From Clostridium sp. KNHs205 (GTDB lineage Bacteria > Bacillota > Clostridia > Lachnospirales > Lachnospiraceae): 64,000 bases of DNA. The stretch is taken from the NCBI RefSeq assembly GCF_000702945.1, contig NZ_JNLE01000003.1, positions 977,501 to 1,041,500 of the forward strand, given 5' to 3'. Shown here piece by piece: positions 10,296-18,340 of this stretch. Positions within the stretch are counted from its first letter, which is position 1, and every line of letters begins with the position of its first letter. The translations under genes and the position numbers were made by a program. The notes below the pieces were generated by a model. It was not told the origin of the DNA, made no database searches, and was given only the letters and a program-made list of their open reading frames with translations.

Positions 10296-10305
10296 TTTAT
10301 AATAA

Positions 10306-10385
10306 GCGGATGTGGCGGAATTGGCAGACGCGCTAGACTTAGGATCTAGTGGGATACCGTGCAGGTTCAAGTCCTGTCATCCGCA
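10306..10385 (+). tRNA. tRNA-Leu (TAG)
   Basis: Class II tRNA with long variable arm; acceptor GCGGATG/CATCCGC, anticodon TAG within CTTAGGA. Confidence 0.95.
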
Positions 10386-10434
10386 TTATAAGGAATTGCA
10401 GTGATAATGAGAAATCAAAATCGGGCATAAAACC

Positions 10435-10470
10435 AAAAAGTAACCACTACCTAAGTAGTGGTTACTTTTT
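10435..10470 (+). terminator. Intrinsic terminator of second tRNA array
   Basis: Perfect 16-bp stem AAAAAGTAACCACTAC/GTAGTGGTTACTTTTT around a CTAA loop; 50 nt after tRNA-Leu. The flanking A and T runs could let it work in both directions. Confidence 0.92.
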
Positions 10471-10661
10471 GCTGTATTCGTCGGGAGTTAAAGTTAATGC
10501 ATAGGTGGTTTTACGGCATTTCCATAGCGCAATAATTTGTCATTTTTTTTATATTTAGCGTATCATTTGCCATAGCAGCATAGCTTTTTCATTTTTTTAT
10601 ATATATTTATTAATAGTCATATGATAATACTTCTTAATACATCGCTGCAGCTTACTGTTAC

Positions 10662-10691
10662 TTAGAGTTTCAGATATTAGAGTTTCAGATA
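10662..10691. repeat. 15-bp tandem duplication
   Basis: TTAGAGTTTCAGATA occurs twice in a row, just downstream of the glycosyltransferase stop codon. The rest of the 10471-10709 gap is AT-rich with no gene seen. Confidence 0.8.
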
Positions 10692-10709
10692 TATAAGTGG
10701 ACAGGTCAC

Positions 10710-11624
10710 TTATTCTACGGGAAGTTTCTTTCTCGCTTTATCAGAAGACTTATTTTTAGGCAGAGAAGTTTTTTTAATCTTTTCTGCGTTTTTAGTCGAA
10801 CGGACAGATTTCTTGCGTTTTCCCGGATCCCGGGCTACTGCCAGATAAAACATCTGAATCCGCAGTTTGTTCTCATCATAGATATCAATGCTCTTATATA
10901 AATCTTTGTAATAATCAAAGAGAATGCGTTTGGTCCTTACTGTCTGTTTTAAATTTACCTGGGTTGATACAAGGCTTCCTTTGGTTTTTACGTAATAGTA
11001 GACAGGTTTCTTTATAACACAGACATCCTTTATGTATTGCAGGTATTCCAGGTTAAATAGAAAATCCTCGCACCAGTTAAGGTCTCTTGAGCATTTTAGC
11101 TTATGGGATTTTACGATATCGGTTCTAAAAAATTTGTTCCACATAACACCGTAGTAGAAGTTAGCAGGTGCTTTCATCATATATTCGGCAAATTCCCTGC
11201 GGCTGATTAAGCCCTCTTTGGGGATATGTCCCTTAATATAGATCTTACGGTTTACTACTCGGTGATAATCAGTAATAATCATGTCGCAATTATAATTTTC
11301 AGCAGCGGTGACAAAGGTTTCCGTTGCATCTTTTACAAGCCAGTCATCACTATCGATAAACTGCAGGTATTTACCTCTGGCATGTTTCATGCCAATATTT
11401 CTGCTGTCACTTACACCAGAATTCGTTTTATTTATTATCTGAAAGCGGGAATCCATTTCTTCAAATTTCTTCAGCACCTTCATGCTGTGATCCTTGCTTC
11501 CGTCATTTACCACAAGTACTTCAATATTTCTATAACTTTGATTACGGATGCTGGTTAGGCATCGTTCAATTGTTTGCTCCCCATTATATAGTGGTACAAT
11601 AATACTGACCAGTGGTTCGTTCAT
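10710..11624 (-). CDS. Family 2 glycosyltransferase
   Basis: 304 residues. GT-A fold signatures are clear: SIIVPLYNGE (7-16), the nucleotide-sugar loop VVNDGSKD (38-45) and the metal-binding D-S-D-D at 91-94. It transfers a sugar from a nucleotide donor to an envelope polysaccharide or lipid; acceptor unknown. The last 35 residues are rich in Lys, Arg and Ser and resemble no catalytic segment, perhaps a membrane or polymer contact. It is alone on its strand between the tRNA array and the XRE regulator, with no sugar-pathway neighbours. ATG is preceded on its strand by GAATGAGAGGCATTT. Confidence 0.88.
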   Translation of the reverse strand: MNEPLVSIIVPLYNGEQTIERCLTSIRNQSYRNIEVLVVNDGSKDHSMKVLKKFEEMDSRFQIINKTNSGVSDSRNIGMKHARGKYLQFIDSDDWLVKDATETFVTAAENYNCDMIITDYHRVVNRKIYIKGHIPKEGLISRREFAEYMMKAPANFYYGVMWNKFFRTDIVKSHKLKCSRDLNWCEDFLFNLEYLQYIKDVCVIKKPVYYYVKTKGSLVSTQVNLKQTVRTKRILFDYYKDLYKSIDIYDENKLRIQMFYLAVARDPGKRKKSVRSTKNAEKIKKTSLPKNKSSDKARKKLPVE

Positions 11625-11858
11625 AAATGCCTCTCATTCCGCCGTCTAAGACGGCATATTACAATAATTAAACCCACCGCTATTGATATTAAAGTAAGTA
11701 AATTATATCATTATTTACTATATATTACTATCGGAATTCGAAAGGAATTATGAATGATTTTCCATAATTCATGTGATATTCCTAAAAAACAACAAGGGAG
11801 AAATGCTCAGACTAACCATGAATTAAACCTACAGTTGATTTTGCATAGGAATAGTTGT

Positions 11859-11887
11859 TTGCATTCAACTAAAAGATGATATATAGT
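11859..11887 (+). promoter_or_regulatory. Probable sigma-A promoter of XRE/ABC operon
   Basis: TTGCAT (11859-11864), 17-nt spacer, TATAGT (11882-11887), 55 nt before the regulator start. Flanking AGTTGA/TCAACT (11833 and 11865) could be operator halves. The rest of the 11625-11858 divergent gap shows no gene. Confidence 0.55.
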
Positions 11888-11941
11888 TAAACCATAAAGA
11901 TACTGAATTCGCGAAGGATCTATTTTTAGTTGGAGGTTATC

Positions 11942-12784
11942 ATGGCAGTTGGTATATTGGGTAAGAGGATTAAGGAATTACGGCAAAAGAAGCAGGTAAC
12001 CCAGGAGGAGCTTGGGAAAGCGGTGGGTGTGACGACACAGGCGGTTTCCAAATGGGAGTGCGGCGGTGTACCGGATGCAGAGCTGCTGCCTTCCATTGCA
12101 GACTTTTTTGACGTTACTATAGATAGCCTGTTTGGAAGGACAGAGGAAATCAAGCAGAATATTGGACTGGCTATCCGTCATGAACTTATTGAACTGGCAG
12201 ATGATGAAAAATACGAGAAATGCTTTAACTATTGCTGGAGTATTATTCTTGGAATATTAGGTCAAGCCTCCACTTCGATTATACGGGATATAGAAGAAAT
12301 GTACGAGGATGATAAAAACCAGTTTTATTCCAGAATTATATCGGATAAAGGTTATATTTTTGCAAAATTATCAAAGGATTTTCATTATTTCTTTCTGCTG
12401 CCGGAGGCAGAGGAAGGAAATGAATACGACCTGCCGGGAGAGGAAGAATATCAAAAGCTTTTTCAAATCCTGGGTAAGAAAAACATGATGAAACTGGTTT
12501 TGTATCTGAATCACAGAAAAAATGATGGTTTTACCGTGAAGTTCCTTTGTAAGAACCTTAAGCTGGAGGAAGAAGAACTTGAAGATATGTTACGTGAACT
12601 CTGCAATATAGAAATCGTTATCAAACAGGAGATAGAAACTGAAGAAGGTTTTCTGGTTTCCTATTGCCTCATTGATAACCCTTCTGTTCTGCCTTTTCTT
12701 CTGTTTGCTAAGGAGATTATTAAGCAGCCTTATATGATGTACCCAATACTTTATGATAGAAATAAACCACTGCTGCAGAAATAG
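11942..12784 (+). CDS. XRE-family transcriptional regulator
   Basis: 280 residues. Residues 6-64 form a helix-turn-helix of the XRE/Cro type (LGKRIKELRQKK..., TTQAVSKWECG recognition helix, DVTIDSLFG end). The remaining 215 residues are acidic and helical and match no domain I know. GGAGG (11932-11936) sets the start at ATG 11942; the frame also extends to a TTG inside that site, which is unlikely. The ABC exporter gene begins 16 nt downstream, so this is probably its local regulator, a common Lachnospiraceae arrangement. Confidence 0.85.
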   Translation: MAVGILGKRIKELRQKKQVTQEELGKAVGVTTQAVSKWECGGVPDAELLPSIADFFDVTIDSLFGRTEEIKQNIGLAIRHELIELADDEKYEKCFNYCWSIILGILGQASTSIIRDIEEMYEDDKNQFYSRIISDKGYIFAKLSKDFHYFFLLPEAEEGNEYDLPGEEEYQKLFQILGKKNMMKLVLYLNHRKNDGFTVKFLCKNLKLEEEELEDMLRELCNIEIVIKQEIETEEGFLVSYCLIDNPSVLPFLLFAKEIIKQPYMMYPILYDRNKPLLQK

Positions 12785-12799
12785 AAAGGATATTATTAT

Positions 12800-14539
12800 A
12801 TGAAGCAAAACAATAATATTTATACAAAGCAGTTTTATAAAAAGAATCACTTAAATTTTACTGGTACTGTGCTTACACTTTTAATCTTTGTAATCACACA
12901 GGTAGCCATTGCTGTTGTCCTTCAGTTATTTCTGGACGTGGCATACGGCGGTACCATGAAGGAATTCTGGCGGGCCATGATAACTTTTGTTATTGTTATG
13001 GCAGCTATGGTAGGCTCACAATATATGAAGAAGATATTTATGAATCACTTTATAAAACGGGCCTTGCTGCAATATAAAAATTATATCTTTGGCAGAATCC
13101 TGAATAAAAATATAAACTCCTTTCATAAGGAGTCTTCCAGTACCTATCTTTCAGCTTTCAGTAATGATCTGGCTTCCATCGAGCAGAACTATTTAAGAGG
13201 TACTTTCAATATTATCTTGCATGGAGCTATGTTTCTTGGAGGCGTAGCTGCAATGGCGTATTATAACTGGAAGATCTTCTTATGTACTATGCTGGCCAGT
13301 CTGCTGCCCATACTGGTTTCAGTTCTTTATGGTAATAAACTTACCAAAGCGGAAACAAACGTATCGGAAGAAAATGCTACCTTTTTAGCTCTCTTAAAGG
13401 ATTTACTGGCAGGTTTTCCGGTTATTAAAAGCTTCAAGGTGGATAAGGAGATCTATCATAATTTTGAAGAAAAGAATGGGGAACTGGAGCAGACCAAGAA
13501 AAGAAGAGGGGACCTTAATGATTCGGTTGAAATACTTAACATCCTGTCTGGCCTGGTTGTAGAACTGACGGTATTTGGTATGGGTGTATATTTCGCCTTA
13601 CAGGGGGTTATCACAGCAGGTGTGGTGGTTGCTTATATTCAGCTGCTTAATTATGTCTTGGGGCCTATAAACAGTTTGGGGCAGCTGATTGTTAACAGGA
13701 AAGCAGCAGGAGCATTGATTGATAAAATAGGAAAGCTGGCTGAGGCCAGTGAGGAGCAGGAAGGAAGTCAGGAGCTTGCTGCTGTTGAAGAGGGAATAAT
13801 TTATGAGAATGTTTCCTTTGGATATGATGAAGGCTCAAGAACCCTCAGGAATGTGAATCTTAAGTTTGAAAAGGGTAAGAGTTATGCGATTGTAGGAGGC
13901 AGCGGTAGTGGTAAATCCACACTGCTTAATCTTTTATTAGGATACCACAGGAACTATGAAGGACAGATTAAGTTTGACAGGCATGAGTTAAGGGAAATCA
14001 ACTCCTCCAGTTTATATGACATGGTATCCACCATACAGCAGAATGTATTTGTTTTCAATAATAGTATTGCCGATAATATAAGCCTGTTTCAGAAGTTTGA
14101 TAAGGAGCTGTTAGAGTATGCCATTAAATGTTCCGGGTTAACGAAATTGATTGAAGAGAAAGGGCCGGATTATAAATGCGGAGAAAATGGCTCCAATCTC
14201 TCCGGTGGAGAGAAACAGCGTATCTCAATTGCCAGATGCCTGATCAGGCAGACGCCTTTTCTCCTAATGGATGAAGCAACGGCAGCTTTGGATAACCAGA
14301 CCTCCAGACAAGTGGAGGAAGCAATCTTAAGCATTGGTAATCTCACAAAAATAATTATTACCCATAAGATGGAGGAGAGTATTTTAAGAAAGTATGATCA
14401 GATCATCGTAATGAATCAGGGGATGGTGGTTGAGCAGGGCTCTTTCGAAGAATTAACAGAAGCGAAAGGTTATTTTAATTCATTATATGCAGTTAACAAA
14501 GCTCCGGTGGGAAATTATGAGAAGGAATCAGTAGCATAA
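12800..14539 (+). CDS. ABC exporter, fused membrane and ATPase domains
   Basis: 579 residues. The N-terminal 320 residues contain six hydrophobic segments of an ABC type I exporter domain. The nucleotide-binding domain has Walker A GGSGSGKST near 364, signature LSGGEKQR near 467, Walker B FLLMDEAT near 486 and the H-loop ITHK. It should work as a homodimer, or as a heterodimer with a partner encoded elsewhere, and export a drug, lipid or peptide. No peptidase C39 domain or precursor peptide gene is adjacent, so a bacteriocin link is not supported. It is co-transcribed with the XRE regulator and ended by a strong stem. Confidence 0.9.
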   Translation: MKQNNNIYTKQFYKKNHLNFTGTVLTLLIFVITQVAIAVVLQLFLDVAYGGTMKEFWRAMITFVIVMAAMVGSQYMKKIFMNHFIKRALLQYKNYIFGRILNKNINSFHKESSSTYLSAFSNDLASIEQNYLRGTFNIILHGAMFLGGVAAMAYYNWKIFLCTMLASLLPILVSVLYGNKLTKAETNVSEENATFLALLKDLLAGFPVIKSFKVDKEIYHNFEEKNGELEQTKKRRGDLNDSVEILNILSGLVVELTVFGMGVYFALQGVITAGVVVAYIQLLNYVLGPINSLGQLIVNRKAAGALIDKIGKLAEASEEQEGSQELAAVEEGIIYENVSFGYDEGSRTLRNVNLKFEKGKSYAIVGGSGSGKSTLLNLLLGYHRNYEGQIKFDRHELREINSSSLYDMVSTIQQNVFVFNNSIADNISLFQKFDKELLEYAIKCSGLTKLIEEKGPDYKCGENGSNLSGGEKQRISIARCLIRQTPFLLMDEATAALDNQTSRQVEEAILSIGNLTKIIITHKMEESILRKYDQIIVMNQGMVVEQGSFEELTEAKGYFNSLYAVNKAPVGNYEKESVA

Positions 14540-14570
14540 TAATTATATAACATCAATTAAGTCATGTGTT

Positions 14571-14622
14571 AAGCTATAAAAGGTAAGCTGTTTTACTAAA
14601 TTTACCTTTTATAGCTTTGTTT
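14571..14622 (+). terminator. Terminator of XRE/ABC operon
   Basis: 16-bp stem AAGCTATAAAAGGTAA/TTACCTTTTATAGCTT followed by TGTTT; a short T-run but a strong stem, 30 nt after the stop codon. Confidence 0.75.
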
Positions 14623-14636
14623 AGCTACTGTTTTAC

Positions 14637-14665
14637 TTGACATTATGGCGGTTATCCGATATCAT
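14637..14665 (+). promoter_or_regulatory. Promoter of guanine deaminase gene
   Basis: TTGACA (14637-14642), 17-nt spacer, TATCAT (14660-14665). The transcript would have a leader of about 190 nt. I looked for the purine riboswitch core (TATA, TCTACC, CCGTAAA pattern) in that leader and did not find it. Confidence 0.65.
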
Positions 14666-14864
14666 AGGTAGAAAAAGTGGCTGCAGTAAGTCAGAAATAA
14701 TAGTTTTTACTTCTTTCAATGAGGAAAAGACGGTTATTTGTGACTTTTTTTATGTTGTAAAGCCAGCCTATGCGGAAACTATTGAGGAAACACGTATCAG
14801 TGAATCACAAAAGCAAAAAGATGTTATTATAATAGTAGGTAGCATTTTATTTGAAAGGCGTTGT

Positions 14865-16148
14865 ATGGTGAAGAAAGCTTCGTTTGTAATTAAAGGAAAT
14901 ATTATATATATGAAATCAAGGTCAGAGCTTGTGACAGTTGACAAGGGGTATCTGGTATGTCTTAATGGATTGGTAGAGGGTACTTATAAAGAACTTCCTG
15001 AGAACTATACGCATCTGCCATTAACAGATTATGGTGACGATCTTATAATTCCTGGGCTTGTTGATACGCATACCCATGCGCCTCAATATACCTTTGTCGG
15101 CCTTGGTATGGACATGGAGCTGATAGACTGGCTTAATACAAATACCTTTCCGGAAGAGCGTAAATATGCCGACAGGGAGTATGCCAGGAAGGCATATGAG
15201 ATATTCTGCAGAGATTTACAGGCAGGTGCCACTACAAGAGCCTGTATCTATGCTACAGTTCATAAAGAGGCTACCCTTGATTTAATGGATATGCTGGAAC
15301 AGACAGGCCTTAAATGTATGGTAGGTAAGGTAAACATGGACAGGAATTGTCCGGATTTTTTAAAAGAGGATACCAGTAAATCTATTGAGGATACAGTTGA
15401 CTGGCTGAAGGCCTGTCAGGGAAGATATCAAAATATCACACCGGTGATTACCCCCAGATTTGTACCAACCTGTACGGATGAGCTGCTAAAGGGACTTGGG
15501 CAGATCCAAAAAGAGTATAAGGTTCCCGTGCAGTCACACCTTTCCGAGAATTTTTCTGAAATTGAATGGGTGAAGGAGCTCTGTCCTGATACGGATCATT
15601 ACGGAGAGGCTTATGATAAATTCGGCTTGTTCGGTGAAAACGGAATAGCAGTGATGGCTCATTGTGTTCATTCCACTGAGGAAGAAATTGCCCTGATGAA
15701 GGCAAAAGGCGTATTCATTGCTCACTGTCCTGACTCCAATACCAACCTGGCTTCGGGTATCGCTCCTGTGAGGAAATTTGTAGACCTGGATATGAGAGTG
15801 GGTCTTGGAACAGATATGGCAGGAGGTAATTCCAATTCTATTTTCCGCACTATGGTGTCTGCCATACAGGTATCCAAGCTTCGCTGGAGACTAAAAGACT
15901 CTTCGCTAAAACCTTTGACTGCAAAAGAGGCCTTCTATCTTGGAACCATGGGCGGCGGTGCTTTGTTTGGTAAGGTTGGAAGTTTTCTGCCGGGTTACGA
16001 GCTGGATGCATTGATTATAGAGGACAGCAATATACAATCACAAAAAGAACTGACCTTAGAAGAAAGACTTGAGAGAATTATCTATCTTTCGGATGACAGA
16101 CATATTAAGGGGAAATATATAGCGGGTAAACGAATAGCAGCAGGCTGA
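14865..16148 (+). CDS. guaD: Guanine deaminase
   Basis: 427 residues, the usual size. The zinc amidohydrolase ligands are visible: DTHTHAPQ near residue 66-73, SHLSE near 224, HCVH near 265 and GTDMAGGNS near 314; the APQ after HTH and the E/D set are typical of guanine deaminase. It converts guanine to xanthine plus ammonia in the cytoplasm. The frame continues upstream to 14637, but that would overlap the -35 box, and family members start near MVKKASFVIKGN, so ATG 14865 is chosen despite a weak ribosome site (GAAAGG). It is the first gene of the purine cluster, feeding xanthine to the dehydrogenase at its end. Confidence 0.9.
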   Translation: MVKKASFVIKGNIIYMKSRSELVTVDKGYLVCLNGLVEGTYKELPENYTHLPLTDYGDDLIIPGLVDTHTHAPQYTFVGLGMDMELIDWLNTNTFPEERKYADREYARKAYEIFCRDLQAGATTRACIYATVHKEATLDLMDMLEQTGLKCMVGKVNMDRNCPDFLKEDTSKSIEDTVDWLKACQGRYQNITPVITPRFVPTCTDELLKGLGQIQKEYKVPVQSHLSENFSEIEWVKELCPDTDHYGEAYDKFGLFGENGIAVMAHCVHSTEEEIALMKAKGVFIAHCPDSNTNLASGIAPVRKFVDLDMRVGLGTDMAGGNSNSIFRTMVSAIQVSKLRWRLKDSSLKPLTAKEAFYLGTMGGGALFGKVGSFLPGYELDALIIEDSNIQSQKELTLEERLERIIYLSDDRHIKGKYIAGKRIAAG

Positions 16149-16156
16149 TTCTATTT

Positions 16157-16172
16157 GATTGATTAATTCAGC
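16157..16172. promoter_or_regulatory. Weak copy of the putative TetR operator
   Basis: GATTGATTAATTCAGC matches the central 16 bp of the palindrome at 19631-19650 in 11 positions. It lies about 90-110 nt before the tetR start, where autoregulation would be expected. Weak evidence on its own. Confidence 0.25.
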
Positions 16173-16265
16173 AAATATTGTCATTAGAATAAATACAGAG
16201 GAATTTAGAATACCATTTAATTTACATGCCGGTTAGGCGGCATTATGAGAGGCGAGGATAAAAAG

Positions 16266-16856
16266 ATGAGAGTTAAAAGCTTAGTAGAGAAACCGGAGGA
16301 GAAGATACTGGATGCAGCATTGGATATAGTGGTTGAGAATACCATCTGCGGAACCAGGATGCACCTTATAGCTGACAGAGCCGGAATGGTACAATCAAAC
16401 CTTCATTATTATTATCGGACCAAAAATGATCTGATGCTTGCTTTACAGAAGAAGGTGTTAAAGAGATGCCTTGACTTAAGGGAGAGACTGAAAGTTGAGG
16501 CAGACAATACCCTGGAGGATCAATTAGAGGTATTTATCAAACAAAAATTAGAGTTTATATTAAATGAGAAGAAATATGATTTTGCTGAAATTGACTTCTG
16601 GGTACAGGGACATACCAATCCGGATATCCAGGAGAATTTTGATTCTTCTTTTGAAGGCTGGCGGAAGGAAATCAGAAAGATGCTTGATAACTATGCGCCT
16701 GGAATTTCAGAGCAGAAGAAGAACTTTCTGCCCTATTTTATCGTATCGATTCTGGAAGGTGCATCCATGCAGTATCTTATCAATGAAGACAGATTTGATG
16801 TAGAGGAATATTTTAAATACAGCAAAGAGGTTATATTAAAGACTATACTGGAATAG
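16266..16856 (+). CDS. TetR-family transcriptional regulator
   Basis: 196 residues. The N-terminal helix-turn-helix (ILDAALDIVVENTICGTRMHLIADRAGMVQSNLHYYYRTKNDLM) has the TetR hallmark of a YYYR/YYHF-type turn after the recognition helix; the remainder is a helical ligand domain with no recognised specificity. An in-frame ATG at 16245 exists, but GCGAGG lies 8 nt before ATG 16266. Its place between guanine deaminase and the molybdenum-hydroxylase genes makes it the likely purine-responsive regulator of the cluster (inference). The perfect palindrome at 19631-19650 is its best candidate operator. Confidence 0.85.
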   Translation: MRVKSLVEKPEEKILDAALDIVVENTICGTRMHLIADRAGMVQSNLHYYYRTKNDLMLALQKKVLKRCLDLRERLKVEADNTLEDQLEVFIKQKLEFILNEKKYDFAEIDFWVQGHTNPDIQENFDSSFEGWRKEIRKMLDNYAPGISEQKKNFLPYFIVSILEGASMQYLINEDRFDVEEYFKYSKEVILKTILE

Positions 16857-17195
16857 TGCAGCATATCAGTACATAAATCGGTAATGAGAGCAGTACAGAG
16901 AACTGTAAAGAATACACAGAAAGACTAAAGAAAAGAATATATTGAACAGTAAAAAGTAAGCAGAGAATATTATTTATCCTTTGAACCATAAAAAGTAAAT
17001 AGAAAAAATTATTGATCAGAAAAAAATTAAACAGAAAAGAATCAGTGTATAGAAAAAAGTACGCAGAAAAGAATACAGAGACAGAAAGAAGTAACAGAGC
17101 AGAAGACTTGCAGAAGACAGATACAGAAGGACAGACAGAGATTTAAGGGGTATATTTGCTTTAAAGTGTGTCCCCTTAAGAAGGATGTGAAAAAA
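16857..17195. other. Purine-rich intergenic stretch
   Basis: From about 16900 to 17140 the plus strand is built of A and G with imperfect repeats of CAGAAAAGAATA-like units (for example near 17034 and 17065). It ends in a hairpin TTAAGGGG/CCCCTTAA (17143-17179) that abuts the ribosome site AAGGA of the next gene. No ORF with a credible start is seen. Confidence 0.6.
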
Positions 17196-18212
17196 TTGAA
17201 GACGATTAAAACAACAGAAGCAGTAGGGCATGTACTATGCCATGATATCACACAAATAATTAAAGGTGAAATAGATGATGCTATCTTCCGTAAAGGACAT
17301 GTGGTCAGGGAGGAGGATATACCGGTTTTACTCTCCATCGGAAAAGAACATCTCTATGTCTGGGAGAAGAAAGAGGGAATTCTTCATGAAAATGAAGGGG
17401 CGGATATACTGTATGGCCTCTGTAAGAACGAGCATATGGTGCCAACGCCGGTGAAGGAAGGCAAAATAAATATAGTTGCGGACAGAGACGGACTTTTTAA
17501 GGTGGATAAAGAAAGACTGTTTCAGATAAATTCTCTGGGAGAAATGATAATAGCTACCATGCATAGCAATCAGCCGGTGAAAAAGGGAGATATGCTTGCA
17601 GGCACCAGAGTGATTCCCTTGGTTATTGAAGAGGAAAAGATGAATAAGGCCAAAGAAATCGGAAATGGAGCACCGCTTCTGCAGCTGCTTCCCTTTACGG
17701 TAAAAAAGGCAGCTATCATTACTACAGGAAGCGAAGTGTTTCATGGACGTATTAAAGATACCTTCGGGCCGGTTATCCGTAATAAGCTTGCAGAATATGG
17801 TGTTGAGGTTATCAGCCAGGAGATATTAAACGATGAAAAGGATAAGATTACAGCAGCTATTATAAAGGCAATAGATACAGGTGCGGAAATCGTATTATGT
17901 ACCGGGGGTATGAGTGTTGATCCGGATGATACGACTCCGGGGGCAATCAAGGATACTGGGGCAAAGGTTATATCCTATGGTGCTCCGGTCCTTCCTGGTG
18001 CTATGTTTATGCTGGCTTATTATAATAACAGAGCTATTATGGGATTGCCCGGTTGTGTTATGTATGCCAGACGGACCATATTTGACCTGATCCTGCCGCG
18101 GGTACTGGCAGAAGATCCGGTAACCGCAGAAGAACTGGCCGCTTTGGGGCATGGTGGACTTTGCTTAAACTGCGAAAGCTGTACTTTTCCAAACTGCGGG
18201 TTTGGTAAATAG
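17196..18212 (+). CDS. MoeA-like molybdopterin-binding protein of the Se-dependent hydroxylase system
   Basis: 338 residues. N-terminal KTIKTTEAVGHVLCHDITQI and the MoCF-binding domain (ITTGSEVF near residue 182; CTGGMSVDPDDTTPGAI near 234; GAPVLPGAMFMLAY near 259) identify a MoeA/MogA-like fold. Such proteins insert molybdate or modify molybdopterin. The C-terminus ends in a Cys cluster C-x2-C-x2-C-x4-C (CLNCESCTFPNCGFGK), unlike standard MoeA and suggestive of metal or selenium handling (inference). Two GTG codons lie upstream in frame (17166, 17187), but AAGGA at 17181-17185 and the family start KTIKTTEA favour TTG 17196. XdhC- and MocA-type genes follow. Confidence 0.82.
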   Translation: MKTIKTTEAVGHVLCHDITQIIKGEIDDAIFRKGHVVREEDIPVLLSIGKEHLYVWEKKEGILHENEGADILYGLCKNEHMVPTPVKEGKINIVADRDGLFKVDKERLFQINSLGEMIIATMHSNQPVKKGDMLAGTRVIPLVIEEEKMNKAKEIGNGAPLLQLLPFTVKKAAIITTGSEVFHGRIKDTFGPVIRNKLAEYGVEVISQEILNDEKDKITAAIIKAIDTGAEIVLCTGGMSVDPDDTTPGAIKDTGAKVISYGAPVLPGAMFMLAYYNNRAIMGLPGCVMYARRTIFDLILPRVLAEDPVTAEELAALGHGGLCLNCESCTFPNCGFGK

Positions 18213-18223
18213 TATAAGAGGAT

Positions 18224-18306
18224 GCAAACCGATTTTATCACATAAATTAGTTATTTATACAGGTGTTCGCTTAATTACTGATTTATGTGATGTTTGCGGA
18301 CGCCTG
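18224..18306 (+). promoter_or_regulatory. Two competing RNA stems before the XdhC-like gene
   Basis: Stem A: GCAAAC plus ATCACATAAAT (18224-18229, 18237-18247) pairs with ATTTATGTGAT plus GTTTGC (18281-18297). Stem B: CAGGTGTTCGC (18260-18270) pairs with GCGGACGCCTG (18296-18306) through nine Watson-Crick and two G-U pairs. The arms interleave and overlap at 18296-18297, so they are mutually exclusive or pseudoknotted. No known riboswitch class recognised. Confidence 0.6.
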
Positions 18307-18340
18307 CATTACTATCATAAACTGGAAAGGAGGCGATGGG

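Noticed and set aside
12800..14539. Bacteriocin or lanthipeptide export system
   Set aside because: The exporter has no peptidase domain and there is no precursor peptide or modification enzyme gene nearby.
14666..14864. Possible purine riboswitch in the guaD leader
   Set aside because: None of the conserved purine-aptamer loop sequences is found and no convincing three-way junction can be drawn.
14637..14864. 76-residue N-terminal extension of guanine deaminase
   Set aside because: It would start on the -35 box, has no ribosome site and no family counterpart; the start at 14865 is used instead.
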